From assembly GCF_051900415.1 (NCBI RefSeq), contig NZ_JBHZGL010000008.1, positions 1-64,000 of the forward strand: a stretch of DNA of 64,000 bases. Direction: 5' to 3'. Positions 17,143 to 26,805 of the stretch are shown in pieces. Within the stretch, counting starts at the first letter, position 1. Each line of letters opens with the position of its first letter. The notes beneath the pieces were generated by a model. That model ran no database searches, had not been told where the DNA came from, and saw only the letters and a program-made list of their open reading frames with translations. Both the position numbers and the translations under genes were made by a program. The stretch comes from Frateuria_A sp051900415. Lineage in GTDB: Bacteria; Pseudomonadota; Gammaproteobacteria; Xanthomonadales; Rhodanobacteraceae.

Positions 17143-18744
17143 ATGTCACACGTTACGAAACACCTGCTCCCTCTCCCCCGGCTGTTGTCAAAAATGGGGG
17201 AGAGGGCTGGGGGCCGCTCTAGCGACGGCCCTGCATCAGAGCTGGCTCTGATCAACTCCCCCGCGAGCCCCGCCCCCTCACCCCAACCCTCTCCCCGCAG
17301 GGGAGAGGGAGCAAAAACTTCGCTCCGCATTCTGGTTGTGGCCATGGCCGCACTGCTCGCCGGCTGCATCAACGTCGGCCCCGACTACCGCCAGCCGGTC
17401 GAGCAGCCGGTCGCACTGCAGGGCGTGGACACCGCGCGCCAGTCGAACGCCGACTTCCAGGCCGACTGGTGGAAGCAGTTCAACGATCCCACGCTCGACA
17501 GCCTGATCACCCGCGCCGCCAAGAGCGCACCGGACCTGAAGATCGCACTGGCGCATCTGAACGAAGCGCGGGCGCTGCTCGGCAGCGCGCGTTCCGAGCA
17601 ATGGCCGGACATCGAAACCGGCGCCAGCTACACGCGCAGCCGTGGCCAGACGCCGGGCTTCAGCGAGCAGCGCACCACCACGACCACCTACCAGGCTGGC
17701 TTTGACGCCAGCTGGGAGCTGGACCTGTTCGGCGGTGTGCGCCGCCAGGTCGAGGCCGCGCGCGCCGAGAGCGAGGCCGCGGCGGCCTCGCTGCAGGATG
17801 CGCAGGTGACGCTGTTCGCCGAGGTCGCGCGCAACTACTTCGACCTGCGCGGCACTCAGCTACGCATCGAAGTGGCGCAGCGGGACGTCGCCAACCAGCG
17901 CGAGGCGCTGGAGCTGATCGAAAGCCGCGCCGCGCTGGGCACCGGTTCCGAGCAGGACGTCGCCAGCGCCCGCGCACGCCTGGCCGGCGTCGAGGCGACA
18001 CTCCCGGTGCTCACCTCGCGGGCGCAGGCGGACAGCTTCCGCCTTGCCGTGCTGCTGGGCGAAAGGCCCGGCAGTCTGGACGTCGACCTCTCGAGCGCGC
18101 ACTTCACCCCGATCGATACCACCCTGCCGATCGGCAACGCCGACGACGTGCTCAGGCGGCGCCCGGACATCCGCATCGCCGAGCGCGAACTGGCCGCCGC
18201 CAACGCACGCATCGGCGTGGCCAAGGCGGACTGGTTCCCGCACATCCGGCTGGGCGGCTTCCTCGGCTTCCTGGCCGGGCGCAGCAACGACTTCGGCAGC
18301 CCGGCCACGCGCGCCTGGTCGATCGCGCCCAGCATCAGCTGGTCGGGCCTGAACGCGCAGCGCGTGCGTTCTGGCGTGAAGGCGAGCGAAGCCCGCGCAG
18401 ACGGCGCCCTGGCCAACTACCAGCGCACGGTGCTGCGCGCGCTGGAAGACGTCGACAACGCGCTGGTCGGCTACAACCAGCAGCGCGTGCGCGTGCAGCA
18501 CCTGTTCGAGCAGGCCGACCAGAGCGAGCGTGCCGCGAAGCTGGCGAAGATCCGCTATGACGCCGGTGCCATCGACTACCTGGAACTGCTCGACGCGCAA
18601 CGCACGCAGCTTGCGGCCGAGGACCAGCTCGCCGAGGCCGAGGCCGGCATCAACCTTGAGGCCATCGCGCTGTACAAGGCGCTCGGCGGCGGCTGGCAGG
18701 CCTGCGCCGACGCGCGTTGCACGGCGCTCGCCGCCACGCCCTGA
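17143..18744 (+). CDS. Outer-membrane efflux lipoprotein (OprN/NodT family)
   Basis: TolC-like channel that completes the tripartite pump. The mature protein starts at the lipobox LLAGC (Cys at about residue 74) and has the NodT pattern: VGPDYRQP, DWWKQFNDPTLDSLI, ASWELDLFGGVRRQVEAA, RRRPDIRIAERELAAANARIGVAKADWFPHI and the second repeat ending YRDAGAIDYLELLDAQ-like. The ATG at 17143 has GAGGAG eight bases ahead, inside the end of the pump gene. The 52 codons after residue 6 are an intergenic-type repeat inserted in frame. Without it the N-terminus would read MSHVTKTSLRILVVAMAALLAGC, a normal lipoprotein signal. With it the signal is buried behind about 58 residues, so export efficiency is uncertain. 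Confidence 0.88.
   Translation: MSHVTKHLLPLPRLLSKMGERAGGRSSDGPASELALINSPASPAPSPQPSPRRGEGAKTSLRILVVAMAALLAGCINVGPDYRQPVEQPVALQGVDTARQSNADFQADWWKQFNDPTLDSLITRAAKSAPDLKIALAHLNEARALLGSARSEQWPDIETGASYTRSRGQTPGFSEQRTTTTTYQAGFDASWELDLFGGVRRQVEAARAESEAAAASLQDAQVTLFAEVARNYFDLRGTQLRIEVAQRDVANQREALELIESRAALGTGSEQDVASARARLAGVEATLPVLTSRAQADSFRLAVLLGERPGSLDVDLSSAHFTPIDTTLPIGNADDVLRRRPDIRIAERELAAANARIGVAKADWFPHIRLGGFLGFLAGRSNDFGSPATRAWSIAPSISWSGLNAQRVRSGVKASEARADGALANYQRTVLRALEDVDNALVGYNQQRVRVQHLFEQADQSERAAKLAKIRYDAGAIDYLELLDAQRTQLAAEDQLAEAEAGINLEAIALYKALGGGWQACADARCTALAATP
17161..17316 (+). repeat. 156-bp CCCTCTCCC repeat inserted in a coding region
   Basis: The segment carries CTCCCTCTCCCCC and its inverse GGGGGAGAGGG at its left, and CCCCAACCCTCTCCCC with GGGGAGAGGG at its right. 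The same sequence family occupies intergenic DNA at 26.1-26.6 kb and 37.6-37.8 kb. It is flanked by AAA on both sides, and its length is a multiple of three, so the reading frame of the outer-membrane gene is kept. Confidence 0.8.
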
Positions 18745-18965
18745 CCCGGCCGGCCCCGCCATGACGGCGCACGCCGTCATGGCGGCCTGCCGACAGGCGC
18801 GCCCAACGGCAACGCCTTCTCTTCACCGCCCGCCCGCCATGCGAAGCAGGTCTTCAGGCACTGTTGCGCGGGCTGGCGTGCTCAACACACTGCCGCTTCA
18901 TGGCGCCGCACCGCGCGATGCGCGAGTGACACCCCTGCGGCGCCTTCCCCCCACGAGGAAGACCC

Positions 18966-19936
18966 ATGAACCCGCATCGCTTCGCCTGCGCCATGGCGCT
19001 CGCCCTGGCCTGTACCACCGCCGCCGCCGCCGAACTGCTCGCCCCCGGCGTGATTTCCACTGGCCTGCAGGAAACCTCGGCAACGTTCTCGCCCAACGGT
19101 GACACGGTCTACTTCATGCGCTCGGACTTCGGCGAGAAGGACGACACCATCCTGGTCTCCCATCGCCAGGGCGGGCACTGGTCGACGCCCGAGGTGGCCA
19201 GCTTCTCCGGCCAGTGGCACGACTCCGAGCCGAGCGTCTCGCCCGACGGCAAGCGCCTGTACTTCGTTTCCAACCGCCCGCCGCGGCCGGGCGCCGCGCC
19301 GGTGATGGCACAGATGGCCGGGCACACCTTCCCGGGAAGCATCTGTGGTACGTCGAGCGCCAGGCCGATGGCCGCTGGGGTGAACCGGTGCACGTCGAGG
19401 GCGCGCTCAACGACGGCGCGATGATCTACAACCCCTCCGTCGCGGCCAATGGGGACGTGTATTTTTCCGCGCACCGCACCGATTCCGGCCGCGCGTACCA
19501 GATTTATGTCGCACGCCAGACCGCGCACGGCCTGACGCTACCCGAGCGCGTCGCGCTGGGCGACCCCGCGCGCAACCGCATGGATCCGGCCATCGATCCG
19601 CGCCAGCGTTTCATCCTGTTCGCCGGCGACGAGGGCGACGCACTGGGCCGCGCCGACATCTACATCGCCTTCCGCCAGCCGGACGGGCGCTGGGGCAAGC
19701 CGGAGCACCTGGGCGGCGAGGTCAACAGCGACAGCCTGGAGAATGCACCTTCGCTGGGCCGCCGCTTCGGCGAGCTGTACGTGTCGAGCAACCGTGCCGA
19801 CGAGGTGCACTTTCCCAAGGCGCGCGACGACGCGCACTCGCTGCAGCAACGCCTGGAAAGTCCGCTCAACGGCTCGCGCAACGTGTGGCGCGTGGACATC
19901 GGCGCGGTGCTGAAGGCGCACGGGATCGATCGCTGA
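18966..19936 (+). pseudogene. PD40/TolB-like beta-propeller protein, frameshifted
   Basis: The first part reads MNPHRFACAMALALACTTAAAAE (signal peptide), then ATFSPNGDTVYFMRSDFGEKDD and PSVSPDGKRLYFVSNRPP, typical PD40 blades, up to GHTFPG near 19340. The sequence then continues in the next frame as KHLWYVERQADGRWGEPV and runs to HGIDR. One base is missing within TTCCCGGGAAGC (about 19331-19342). Restoring it gives 323 residues. It is either a real pseudogene or a sequencing error in a GC run. The intact protein would be a periplasmic propeller of unknown role. A GAGGAAG ribosome binding site precedes the ATG. The 221 bases before the gene show nothing recognisable. Confidence 0.75.
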
Positions 19937-19948
19937 CGCTGGCCCACG

Positions 19949-20020
19949 GTAGGAGCCCGCTTGCGGGCGATGCTCTTGGTTGCCTTGCAGAAAAGCATCG
20001 CCCGCAAGCGGGCTCCTGCA
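19949..20020. repeat. REP element, complete copy
   Basis: GTAGGAGCCCGCTTGCGGGCGATGCTC and its inverse form long near-perfect arms. It lies between the convergent PD40 gene and AI-2E transporter gene, and could serve as a bidirectional terminator. Confidence 0.9.
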
Positions 20021-20035
20021 AAAGGCCGTTCGCCG

Positions 20036-21175
20036 CTAGCGCTGCACCATCACCGCGAACCAGCCCCACCCCCGCACGCGCTCGGTGATCAGCTTGGCGC
20101 TGGTGAGCATCGGCACCGCCAGCAACGCGCCGGGGATGCCCCACAGCCAGCCCCACACCAGCAGCCAGATCAGGATCGCGATCGGCGACAGCCGCATGCG
20201 GTGGCCCTGGATCATCGGCGTGATCAGGTTGCCCTCGATCGCGGTGATGCCGGCGAAGGTGAGCGCCGGCAGCAGCGCCGGCCCGATGTCGTGCGCGTGG
20301 ATCATGCCGACCAGTGCGAGCACGATGGTGGTGGTGATCGCGCCCACGTAGGGAATGAAGTTGGCGGTCATCGCCACCACGCCCCACAGCAACGGGTCGG
20401 GCATGTCGTACAGCCACAGCATCAGCGTGGTCAGCGCACCGAGGGTGGCGTTGATCGCCAGCGCGGTGAGCAGGTAGCGCGAGACTTCGATCTGGATGCT
20501 GCGCACGATCTCCACCGCGTGCCGCTTGTAGGCGAAGCCGGGCGAGATCTCCACCAGTCTGCGCAGCAGCGAATCGCCGTAGACCAGGAAGAAGAACACC
20601 AGCAGCACCACGGTGAGTACCGCGGCCAGCACCTTGGGCGCGGTGGAGACCACATCCCAGGCCGATATCGCCATGGTCGAGGAGGGCGCCGCAGTGGTGC
20701 GCAGCGGTCCGCCGACCAGCGTCTGGGTCGCCCGGTTGGCCGCTTCCAGCGGCTTGGTGACGCTGCGCAGCTTGGGCACGAAGCTGCGGATCGCTGCCGG
20801 CGCGCCGTGGAACCAGCCCAGCGCCGGCTGCGCCAATGCGCCGACGCCGGCGCCCAGCCCGGTCAGCAGCGCGAGCACCAGCACGCTGGCGGTCAGCCAC
20901 CGCGGCAAGCGATGGCGGGCGCCGGAAGCGACGATCGGGTTGAGCGCCAGTCCGATGAAGGCGGCCAGCACCAGCGGAATCAGCAGCACGCGGGCGACCG
21001 TGACGGTGTACAGCAATGCCAGCACCAACAGCGCGTTGAGCACCACGCGTACCGCCAGCAGATGGCGGCGCAGGCTGCGCGCGAAGCGCAACTGGGGCGA
21101 GCCGGCGATCGGCGGCGGCACGGTCGCCGCCGCGTCGGCCGCAGCCGGCGCGACCACGGAGTCGGGGCCGTTCAT
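20036..21175 (-). CDS. AI-2E family transporter (PerM-like permease)
   Basis: Inner-membrane protein of 379 residues with about eight membrane helices. Typical family features are the N-terminal helix pair (VVLNALLVLALLYTVTVARVLLIPLVLAAFIGLALNPIV), the amphipathic central region, the block NFIPYVGAITTTIVLALVG and the C-terminal GNLITPMIQGHRMRLSP followed by WGIPGALLAVPML. Members range from AI-2 exporters to Na+/H+ antiporters, so the substrate is not assigned. Its ATG overlaps the stop of the upstream small gene (ATGA), making it the last gene of a translationally coupled leftward operon with YqjE- and YqjD-like genes. Confidence 0.88.
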   Translation of the reverse strand: MNGPDSVVAPAAADAAATVPPPIAGSPQLRFARSLRRHLLAVRVVLNALLVLALLYTVTVARVLLIPLVLAAFIGLALNPIVASGARHRLPRWLTASVLVLALLTGLGAGVGALAQPALGWFHGAPAAIRSFVPKLRSVTKPLEAANRATQTLVGGPLRTTAAPSSTMAISAWDVVSTAPKVLAAVLTVVLLVFFFLVYGDSLLRRLVEISPGFAYKRHAVEIVRSIQIEVSRYLLTALAINATLGALTTLMLWLYDMPDPLLWGVVAMTANFIPYVGAITTTIVLALVGMIHAHDIGPALLPALTFAGITAIEGNLITPMIQGHRMRLSPIAILIWLLVWGWLWGIPGALLAVPMLTSAKLITERVRGWGWFAVMVQR

Positions 21176-21468
21176 GCGTCCTCGGTGACGTTCTGCGCGG
21201 CGGTGTGCGCGGCCAGGAAGCTCGCGCCGATAGTCGTGGCCTCGCTCAGCAGTGCCCCGAACAGGTGGTTCATGCCCGGCAGGTGCAGCGGCTTGGCGTG
21301 GGAGTGCCCGAGCAGGAAGCCCCCCGCCGCCGCGGTACCCAGAATCACGAACGGATGGCGCTCGCCCCGCGCCAGCAGCGCCGAAGCAGGACGCGTGACC
21401 GCGTGGCGCGCCTCGCGCACCCGCCGCTGCGCCGCGAGTACCCTCGCGCGTTCGCCAAAGATGCTCAT
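21172..21468 (-). CDS. Small conserved hypothetical protein in the YqjD/YqjE operon
   Basis: A 98-residue protein. A basic N-terminal half (MSIFGERARVLAAQRRVREARHAV) precedes a Gly/Ala-rich hydrophobic stretch FVILGTAAAGGFLLGHSHAKPLHL and a second hydrophobic part. It resembles the third small partner (YqjK-like position) found beside YqjD and YqjE, but sequence similarity to YqjK is not clear. It overlaps both neighbours by ATGA, so it must be translated with them. The function is unknown; an accessory membrane protein is likely. Confidence 0.7.
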   Translation of the reverse strand: MSIFGERARVLAAQRRVREARHAVTRPASALLARGERHPFVILGTAAAGGFLLGHSHAKPLHLPGMNHLFGALLSEATTIGASFLAAHTAAQNVTEDA

Positions 21469-21917
21469 GCCGCGTCCTCCCCTTCCACCCGGCGGCGGGC
21501 CCGGGCCCGCGTTTCGCGCATCATCGCACCCCATTCGGTACGCGTGGCGGGAAGACTCATCCAGTGCATGCAGCGGCGGAAGAACAGGATCGCCGCGAGC
21601 ATGAAGACCAGCTGCAGCACGGACAGCGCCACCAGCGCCCAGACCCAGGACGCGAACCACTTGGCCAGCAGCACGCCGACCAGCGCCAGCAAGGTGAGGC
21701 CCAGCCCGACGCCGGCGACGGTGGCGGCCAGCCCGGCCAGCAACATCCACGAGAGCGCGCTGCGCGCGAGGCCGACTTCGGCCGACAGCAGTTCCAGTTG
21801 GGCGCCGAACAGTTCCTTGATCGCACGGCCCAGACCGGTCAGTTCGGCGAGCACGCCCGATGGCGGCGCCGCCTCGGCGGCACCGTCGTCGGTGGTGACT
21901 TGTTCGGCCTCTGGCAT
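21465..21917 (-). CDS. Phage-holin superfamily III / YqjE-like membrane protein
   Basis: A 150-residue protein with an acidic N-terminus, an amphipathic region LGRAIKELFGAQLELLSAEVGLARS and two membrane helices (MLLAGLAATVAGVGLGLTLLALVGVLLA, WVWALVALSVLQLVFMLAAILFF), followed by a basic tail. This is the layout of YqjE and of so-called phage holin family proteins in bacterial genomes. It is not phage-derived here. It lies downstream of the DUF883 gene with 25 bases between them, and its stop overlaps the next ATG. Confidence 0.8.
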   Translation of the reverse strand: MPEAEQVTTDDGAAEAAPPSGVLAELTGLGRAIKELFGAQLELLSAEVGLARSALSWMLLAGLAATVAGVGLGLTLLALVGVLLAKWFASWVWALVALSVLQLVFMLAAILFFRRCMHWMSLPATRTEWGAMMRETRARARRRVEGEDAA

Positions 21918-21942
21918 CCCTGGCACTCGTCGGTCGGAAGCG

Positions 21943-22389
21943 TCAGCGGCGCAGGATGCGGCCGAGCAGCCAGCCGGCCCCGACCGCGATGGCAATCGAC
22001 TGCATCGGTTTCTCGCGAACGTACTCTCGGGCCTGTTCCATCCAGAGCTCGGCCTTGTCCATGGTCTCGTCGCGCATCTGGCGGCCACGCTCGCTCAGGT
22101 CCGCCGCCTTGTCGCTGGCCCGGTGCGCGGCGCTGGCGGTCTTGTCGGTGGCGCGGTGCACGCCCGCCTCGACCTTGTCGGCCGTGTTGTTGACCGCCTG
22201 CTTGGTACGCGCCACCGCATCGGAAGTGGCCTGCTTGACGCGCTCGGCACCCTGGTCGATGCGGTTGTGGGCGCCGGGCATGTCGGTGTCGGACAGATCG
22301 GTCGCGTCCGAAGCGGCCATGGCCGGATTCGGCACGGCCGGGTTCAGGCCGGGGTCGCGCGGGGTGGATGAGCTCTGGGTCGGGTTCAT
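21943..22389 (-). CDS. DUF883 (YqjD/ElaB) membrane-anchored protein
   Basis: A 148-residue protein. After a disordered N-terminus rich in Pro, Asp and Ser comes a long Ala/Lys/Asp helical repeat region (RVKQATSDAVARTKQAVNNTADKVEAG and onward) and a single C-terminal membrane anchor SIAIAVGAGWLLGRILRR. E. coli YqjD and ElaB have this layout, attach to the inner membrane and bind ribosomes in stationary phase. The ATG at 22389 follows GGGAGAA. It is second in the leftward operon after the DUF1328 gene. Confidence 0.85.
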   Translation of the reverse strand: MNPTQSSSTPRDPGLNPAVPNPAMAASDATDLSDTDMPGAHNRIDQGAERVKQATSDAVARTKQAVNNTADKVEAGVHRATDKTASAAHRASDKAADLSERGRQMRDETMDKAELWMEQAREYVREKPMQSIAIAVGAGWLLGRILRR

Positions 22390-22424
22390 GGCGTTCTCCC
22401 GGTGGAAGGTGACGGCACCGCCGC

Positions 22425-22580
22425 TCAACTGGCGCGGCGGAAGAAGGCGATGATCGCCAGGATCAGAAAGATGACGAACAGGATTTTAGCGATGCCCGCG
22501 GCCGCGCCGGCGATGCCGCCGAAACCGAGGATCGCAGCGATGATCGCGATGACCAGAAAGACGATGGCGTAATGCAGCAT
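22425..22580 (-). CDS. DUF1328 small membrane protein (YtjA family)
   Basis: A 51-residue protein, almost entirely two membrane helices: MLHYAIVFLVIAIIAAILGFGGIAGAAAGIAKILFVIFLILAIIAFF, closing in basic residues. The IAAILGFGGIAG block is the DUF1328 signature. Such genes are often stress-induced, which fits the YqjD-type gene downstream. Function unknown. It is the probable first gene of the operon 22580-20036. Confidence 0.88.
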   Translation of the reverse strand: MLHYAIVFLVIAIIAAILGFGGIAGAAAGIAKILFVIFLILAIIAFFRRAS

Positions 22581-22706
22581 GACGGCTTCCTCATGGGTTA
22601 AGAGACGATCCCCTTCCTGGGCCGGCCTGCAAGGCCCGATGGGTCTCATTCATCCACAGGGGTCGCCATCTGCACGTGAAGAGGCGCGTGCCAGTGCGCC
22701 CTTCGT

Positions 22707-23327
22707 TCACTTCGCGTCCGGGTTGATCGCGTAGGTGCCGGTCAGTGCGGCGCTGGCCAGCACGTGGCCGTCCATCGCCTGGCGCAGCTGGTCGCGGCTG
22801 AAGCCGGACGAGAGGCCGAGGCTGGGGACGTCCAGCGCGTGCAGTTCGAAGCGGTAGCGGTGCACGCGCGCGTCGTTCCAGGGCGGGCACGGGCCGTCGT
22901 AGCCGAGGTAGGTGCCGGCCATCTCGGGGTCGGCGGCAAACCAGCCGCTGTAGTCGTTCTCGCCCTGGTGGCTGCCGGCCGGTCCGGTCGGTGCGCGCTT
23001 GCCGTGCGGGGTGACGCCGTCACTGCACGACCCGTTGCCGAATTCACCGCATTCGGCCGGAATGTCGGCGATCAGCCAGTGCACGAAATCGGTGCGCGGC
23101 AGGTCGGCGCTCACGCTGCGGCCTTGCTTGTTGACGTCGTCACCGCGGCTGGGGGCGTCGCCATCGATGCACGTGAGCACGAACGAGCGCGTGTCCGGCG
23201 GGGCATCGCGCCAGGCCAGGTGCGGGTTGCGGTTGTCGGACAGCGCGATCGGGTCGCCCGGCTTGCCAAAAGCGCACGTGGACGGGATCGGCTGGCCGTC
23301 CTGGAAATCGTTGCTGCGTAGTTGCAT
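22707..23327 (-). CDS. YbhB/YbcL family PEBP-like protein
   Basis: A 206-residue phosphatidylethanolamine-binding protein (Raf-kinase-inhibitor-like) fold. Family blocks are NPHLAWRDAPPDTRSFVLTCIDGDAP, FVHWLIADIPA, GENDYSGWFA, YLGYDGPCPPWNDARVHRYRFELHALD and the C-terminal GHVLASAALTGTY. There is no signal peptide, unlike E. coli YbcL. The loop SRGDDVNKQGRSVSADLPRTD is a usual insertion of the longer bacterial members. Its cellular role is unknown. It is separate from the operon downstream and followed by no obvious terminator. Confidence 0.88.
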   Translation of the reverse strand: MQLRSNDFQDGQPIPSTCAFGKPGDPIALSDNRNPHLAWRDAPPDTRSFVLTCIDGDAPSRGDDVNKQGRSVSADLPRTDFVHWLIADIPAECGEFGNGSCSDGVTPHGKRAPTGPAGSHQGENDYSGWFAADPEMAGTYLGYDGPCPPWNDARVHRYRFELHALDVPSLGLSSGFSRDQLRQAMDGHVLASAALTGTYAINPDAK

Positions 23328-23350
23328 GGACCTTCTCCTCTGGTCGAAAT

Positions 23351-23398
23351 GCGGCCCCTCTCCCCCCCTGTTCGATCAATGACGGCGGAGAGGGAGCG
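23351..23398. repeat. CCCTCTCCCC repeat, short copy
   Basis: GGCCCCTCTCCCCCCC and GCGGAGAGGGAGC form a short stem just after the sugar-dehydrogenase-like gene; same family as the repeat at 26.1 kb. Confidence 0.6.
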
Positions 23399-23400
23399 AG

Positions 23401-24489
23401 TCAGCGCCCGTACGTCACGCGATACACGGCGCCAGCCGTGTCATCGCTCACCAGCAAACTGCCGTCGGGCAACGGCTGTACATCCACCGGTCGGCCCCAG
23501 GCCTGCTCGTCCTTTTCGAAGCCGGTGATGAAGGGCTCGTAGGACGCCACCTTGTCGCCCTCCAGCCGCACCACCATCACGCGATAGCCGGACTTCTTCG
23601 TGCGGTTCCACGAGCCGTGTTCGGCGATGAAGAGTGCGCCCCGGTAGCGCGCCGGGAACTGCTTGCCGGTGTAGAACCGAAGACCCAGCGAAGCGACGTG
23701 CGCGCCCAGCTTGAGCACCGGCGGCGCGTAGTCCTTGCACGGGTGGCCCTTGCCGAACTCCGGATCGGCGATGTCGCCCTGATGGCAATACGGATAGCCG
23801 AAATGCTGGCCCACGTGGTCGACGCGGTTGAGCTCGTCGCTGGGCACATCGTCGCCAAGCAGATCGCGGCCGTTGTCGGTGAACCACAGCTTGCCGGTGG
23901 ACGGCCGCCAATCGAAACCGACCGTGTTGCGGATGCCGTAGGCGACGTCCGTGAGGCCGGTACCATCGGGATTCATGCGGGTCAGCTTGGCGTAGTTCTT
24001 GTCCTTGTCGCACAGGTTGCACGGCGCGCCGATGGGCACGTACAACTTGCCGTCGGGGCCGAAGGCAATGAACTTCCAGCCGTGGTGCGTCTCGGCGGGG
24101 AACTTGCCGTAGACCCGTTCGGGCCTGGGTGGATTGTCCAGGTGGTTCTCGATGTCGCGCAGCACCAGGATGCGGCTCACTGCCGAGACGTACAGGTCGC
24201 CCTTGTGGAAGGCCACGCCGACCGGCAACTGCAGGCCGCTGGCGATCACCCGCACCTTCTCCGCACGACCGTCGTGGTCGGCGTCGGTCAGTGCGTAGAC
24301 CTTGCCGGCATCCATCGAACCGACGAACACGGTGCCCCGGGTGCCCAGCGCCAGTTCGCGCGCCTGCGGGACCTGATCGGCATAGACGGCGATGTGGAAA
24401 CCCTTGGGCAGGGTCAGCCGTTCCAGCGCCGGAGCGGCCCACGCGGGCGCGGCGGACAGGGCCAGCAGCAGCACGGGCAGCAGACGCAT
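23401..24489 (-). CDS. PQQ-dependent sugar dehydrogenase-like (sorbosone dehydrogenase family)
   Basis: Periplasmic six-bladed beta-propeller of 362 residues with signal peptide MRLLPVLLLALSAAPAWA. It aligns by motif with soluble aldose/sorbosone dehydrogenases: LPKGFHIAVYADQVPQARELAL, GSMDAGKVYAL, LPVGVAFHKGDLYVSAV, HHGWKFIAFGPDGKLYVPIGAPCN, RNTVGFDWRPSTGKLWFTDNGRD and RPVDVQPLPDGSLLVSDDTAGAVYRV. Cysteines in APCNLCDKDK are characteristic of this subgroup. Cofactor and substrate cannot be told from sequence alone; no PQQ synthesis gene is nearby. It is divergent from the AAA ATPase gene. Confidence 0.85.
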   Translation of the reverse strand: MRLLPVLLLALSAAPAWAAPALERLTLPKGFHIAVYADQVPQARELALGTRGTVFVGSMDAGKVYALTDADHDGRAEKVRVIASGLQLPVGVAFHKGDLYVSAVSRILVLRDIENHLDNPPRPERVYGKFPAETHHGWKFIAFGPDGKLYVPIGAPCNLCDKDKNYAKLTRMNPDGTGLTDVAYGIRNTVGFDWRPSTGKLWFTDNGRDLLGDDVPSDELNRVDHVGQHFGYPYCHQGDIADPEFGKGHPCKDYAPPVLKLGAHVASLGLRFYTGKQFPARYRGALFIAEHGSWNRTKKSGYRVMVVRLEGDKVASYEPFITGFEKDEQAWGRPVDVQPLPDGSLLVSDDTAGAVYRVTYGR

Positions 24490-24617
24490 GACGGCTCTCC
24501 TTGGCAGGCGGAAAGGTCAGCGTAACGCCGGCGCCGTGAAGCGGGGAAGGATGCGGCCGGTCGGGATGGGTGTCCGCCGCGGCCCCTGCTACCGTATCGG
24601 CCTCACGAGGGGGATAC

Positions 24618-26093
<1,476 letters not shown>

Positions 26094-26109
26094 TCGCGAT
26101 CCGCTTCCT

Positions 26110-26640
26110 TCCTCCCCGATGAGGGGAGAGTGACGCCTCGCCGAACCCCAACGTACACCACGAACCGGCGCCCTCTCCCCGGAGGGAAGAGGGCTTCAGA
26201 GCGTGACGCCTAGTCGGGCCCCCACGCACACCGGCAACCCGCTCACTCTCCCCACCGGGGAGAGGGCTGGGGTGAGGCGCCGCTCTAGCGATGAACCAGC
26301 TCCAGGGCACGGCTTCAAACGTCCTCCCCGCGAGCCCCGACCCCTCACCCAAACCCCCTCCCCGGAGGGGAGAGGGCTTCAGAGCGTGACGCCTCGTCGG
26401 GCCCCCACGCACACCGGCAACCCGCTCACTCTCCCCACCGGGGAGAGGGCTGGGGTGAGGGGCCGCTCTAGCGATGAACCAGCTCCAGGGCATGGCTTCA
26501 AACGTCCTCCCCCGCGAGCCCCGACCCCTCACCCAAACCCTCGACCCGGAGGGGAGAGGGCTTCAGAGCGTGACGCCTCGCCCAACCCCACGAACAGCAC
26601 AAACCCGCTCCCTCTCCGCGGCGAGAGAGAGCCCTCTACG
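26110..26640. repeat. Tandem 183-184 bp repeat of the CCCTCTCCCC family
   Basis: The 712 bases between the AAA ATPase and catalase genes hold no gene. The phrase CTTCAGAGCGTGACGCCT recurs at 26194, 26377 and 26561, a period of 183-184 bases, and the intervening units match almost exactly, including CACACCGGCAACCCGCTCAC and AGCGATGAACCAGCTCCAGG. Each unit carries inverted GGGGAGAGGG/CCCTCTCCCC arms able to form hairpins. The last unit is partial. Bases 26640-26805 are unique and should hold the catalase promoter. Confidence 0.85.
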
Positions 26641-26805
26641 GGACTGCAAATCTTGCAGCCGGACGCAAATCTTGCGCTGCCGCGGGCCGACGGCTCCCGT
26701 AACCCGGGTCATGCGCGAGGGCACGGTTCTTGCCGCCCTCCGGGACCCCTCGCGGCCGGTGCTCCGTGCCGGTCGTCTCCCTTTCGCAGACGACAAGGAC
26801 CCATC

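Noticed and set aside
13926..17372. Very long open frame opposite the RND pump gene (over 1100 codons).
   Set aside because: It is the antisense of a clear pump gene in GC-rich DNA; the translation is Arg/His/Gln-rich low-complexity with no motif.
18745..18965. Possible small gene between the efflux operon and the PD40 gene.
   Set aside because: Short frames here lack start signals and the region shows no motif; nothing could be supported.
21465..21917. Holin-like protein as a sign of prophage.
   Set aside because: It matches the chromosomal YqjE-type layout beside a YqjD-like gene; no phage structural, lysis or integrase gene is present.
22646..22656. TCATCCACA, one mismatch from a DnaA box.
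   Set aside because: It is single, far from the origin end and without an AT-rich unwinding element or further boxes.
26110..26640. Regularly spaced repeats that might be read as CRISPR.
   Set aside because: The whole 183-base unit is repeated with no unique spacers, the units are palindrome-rich and no cas gene is near.
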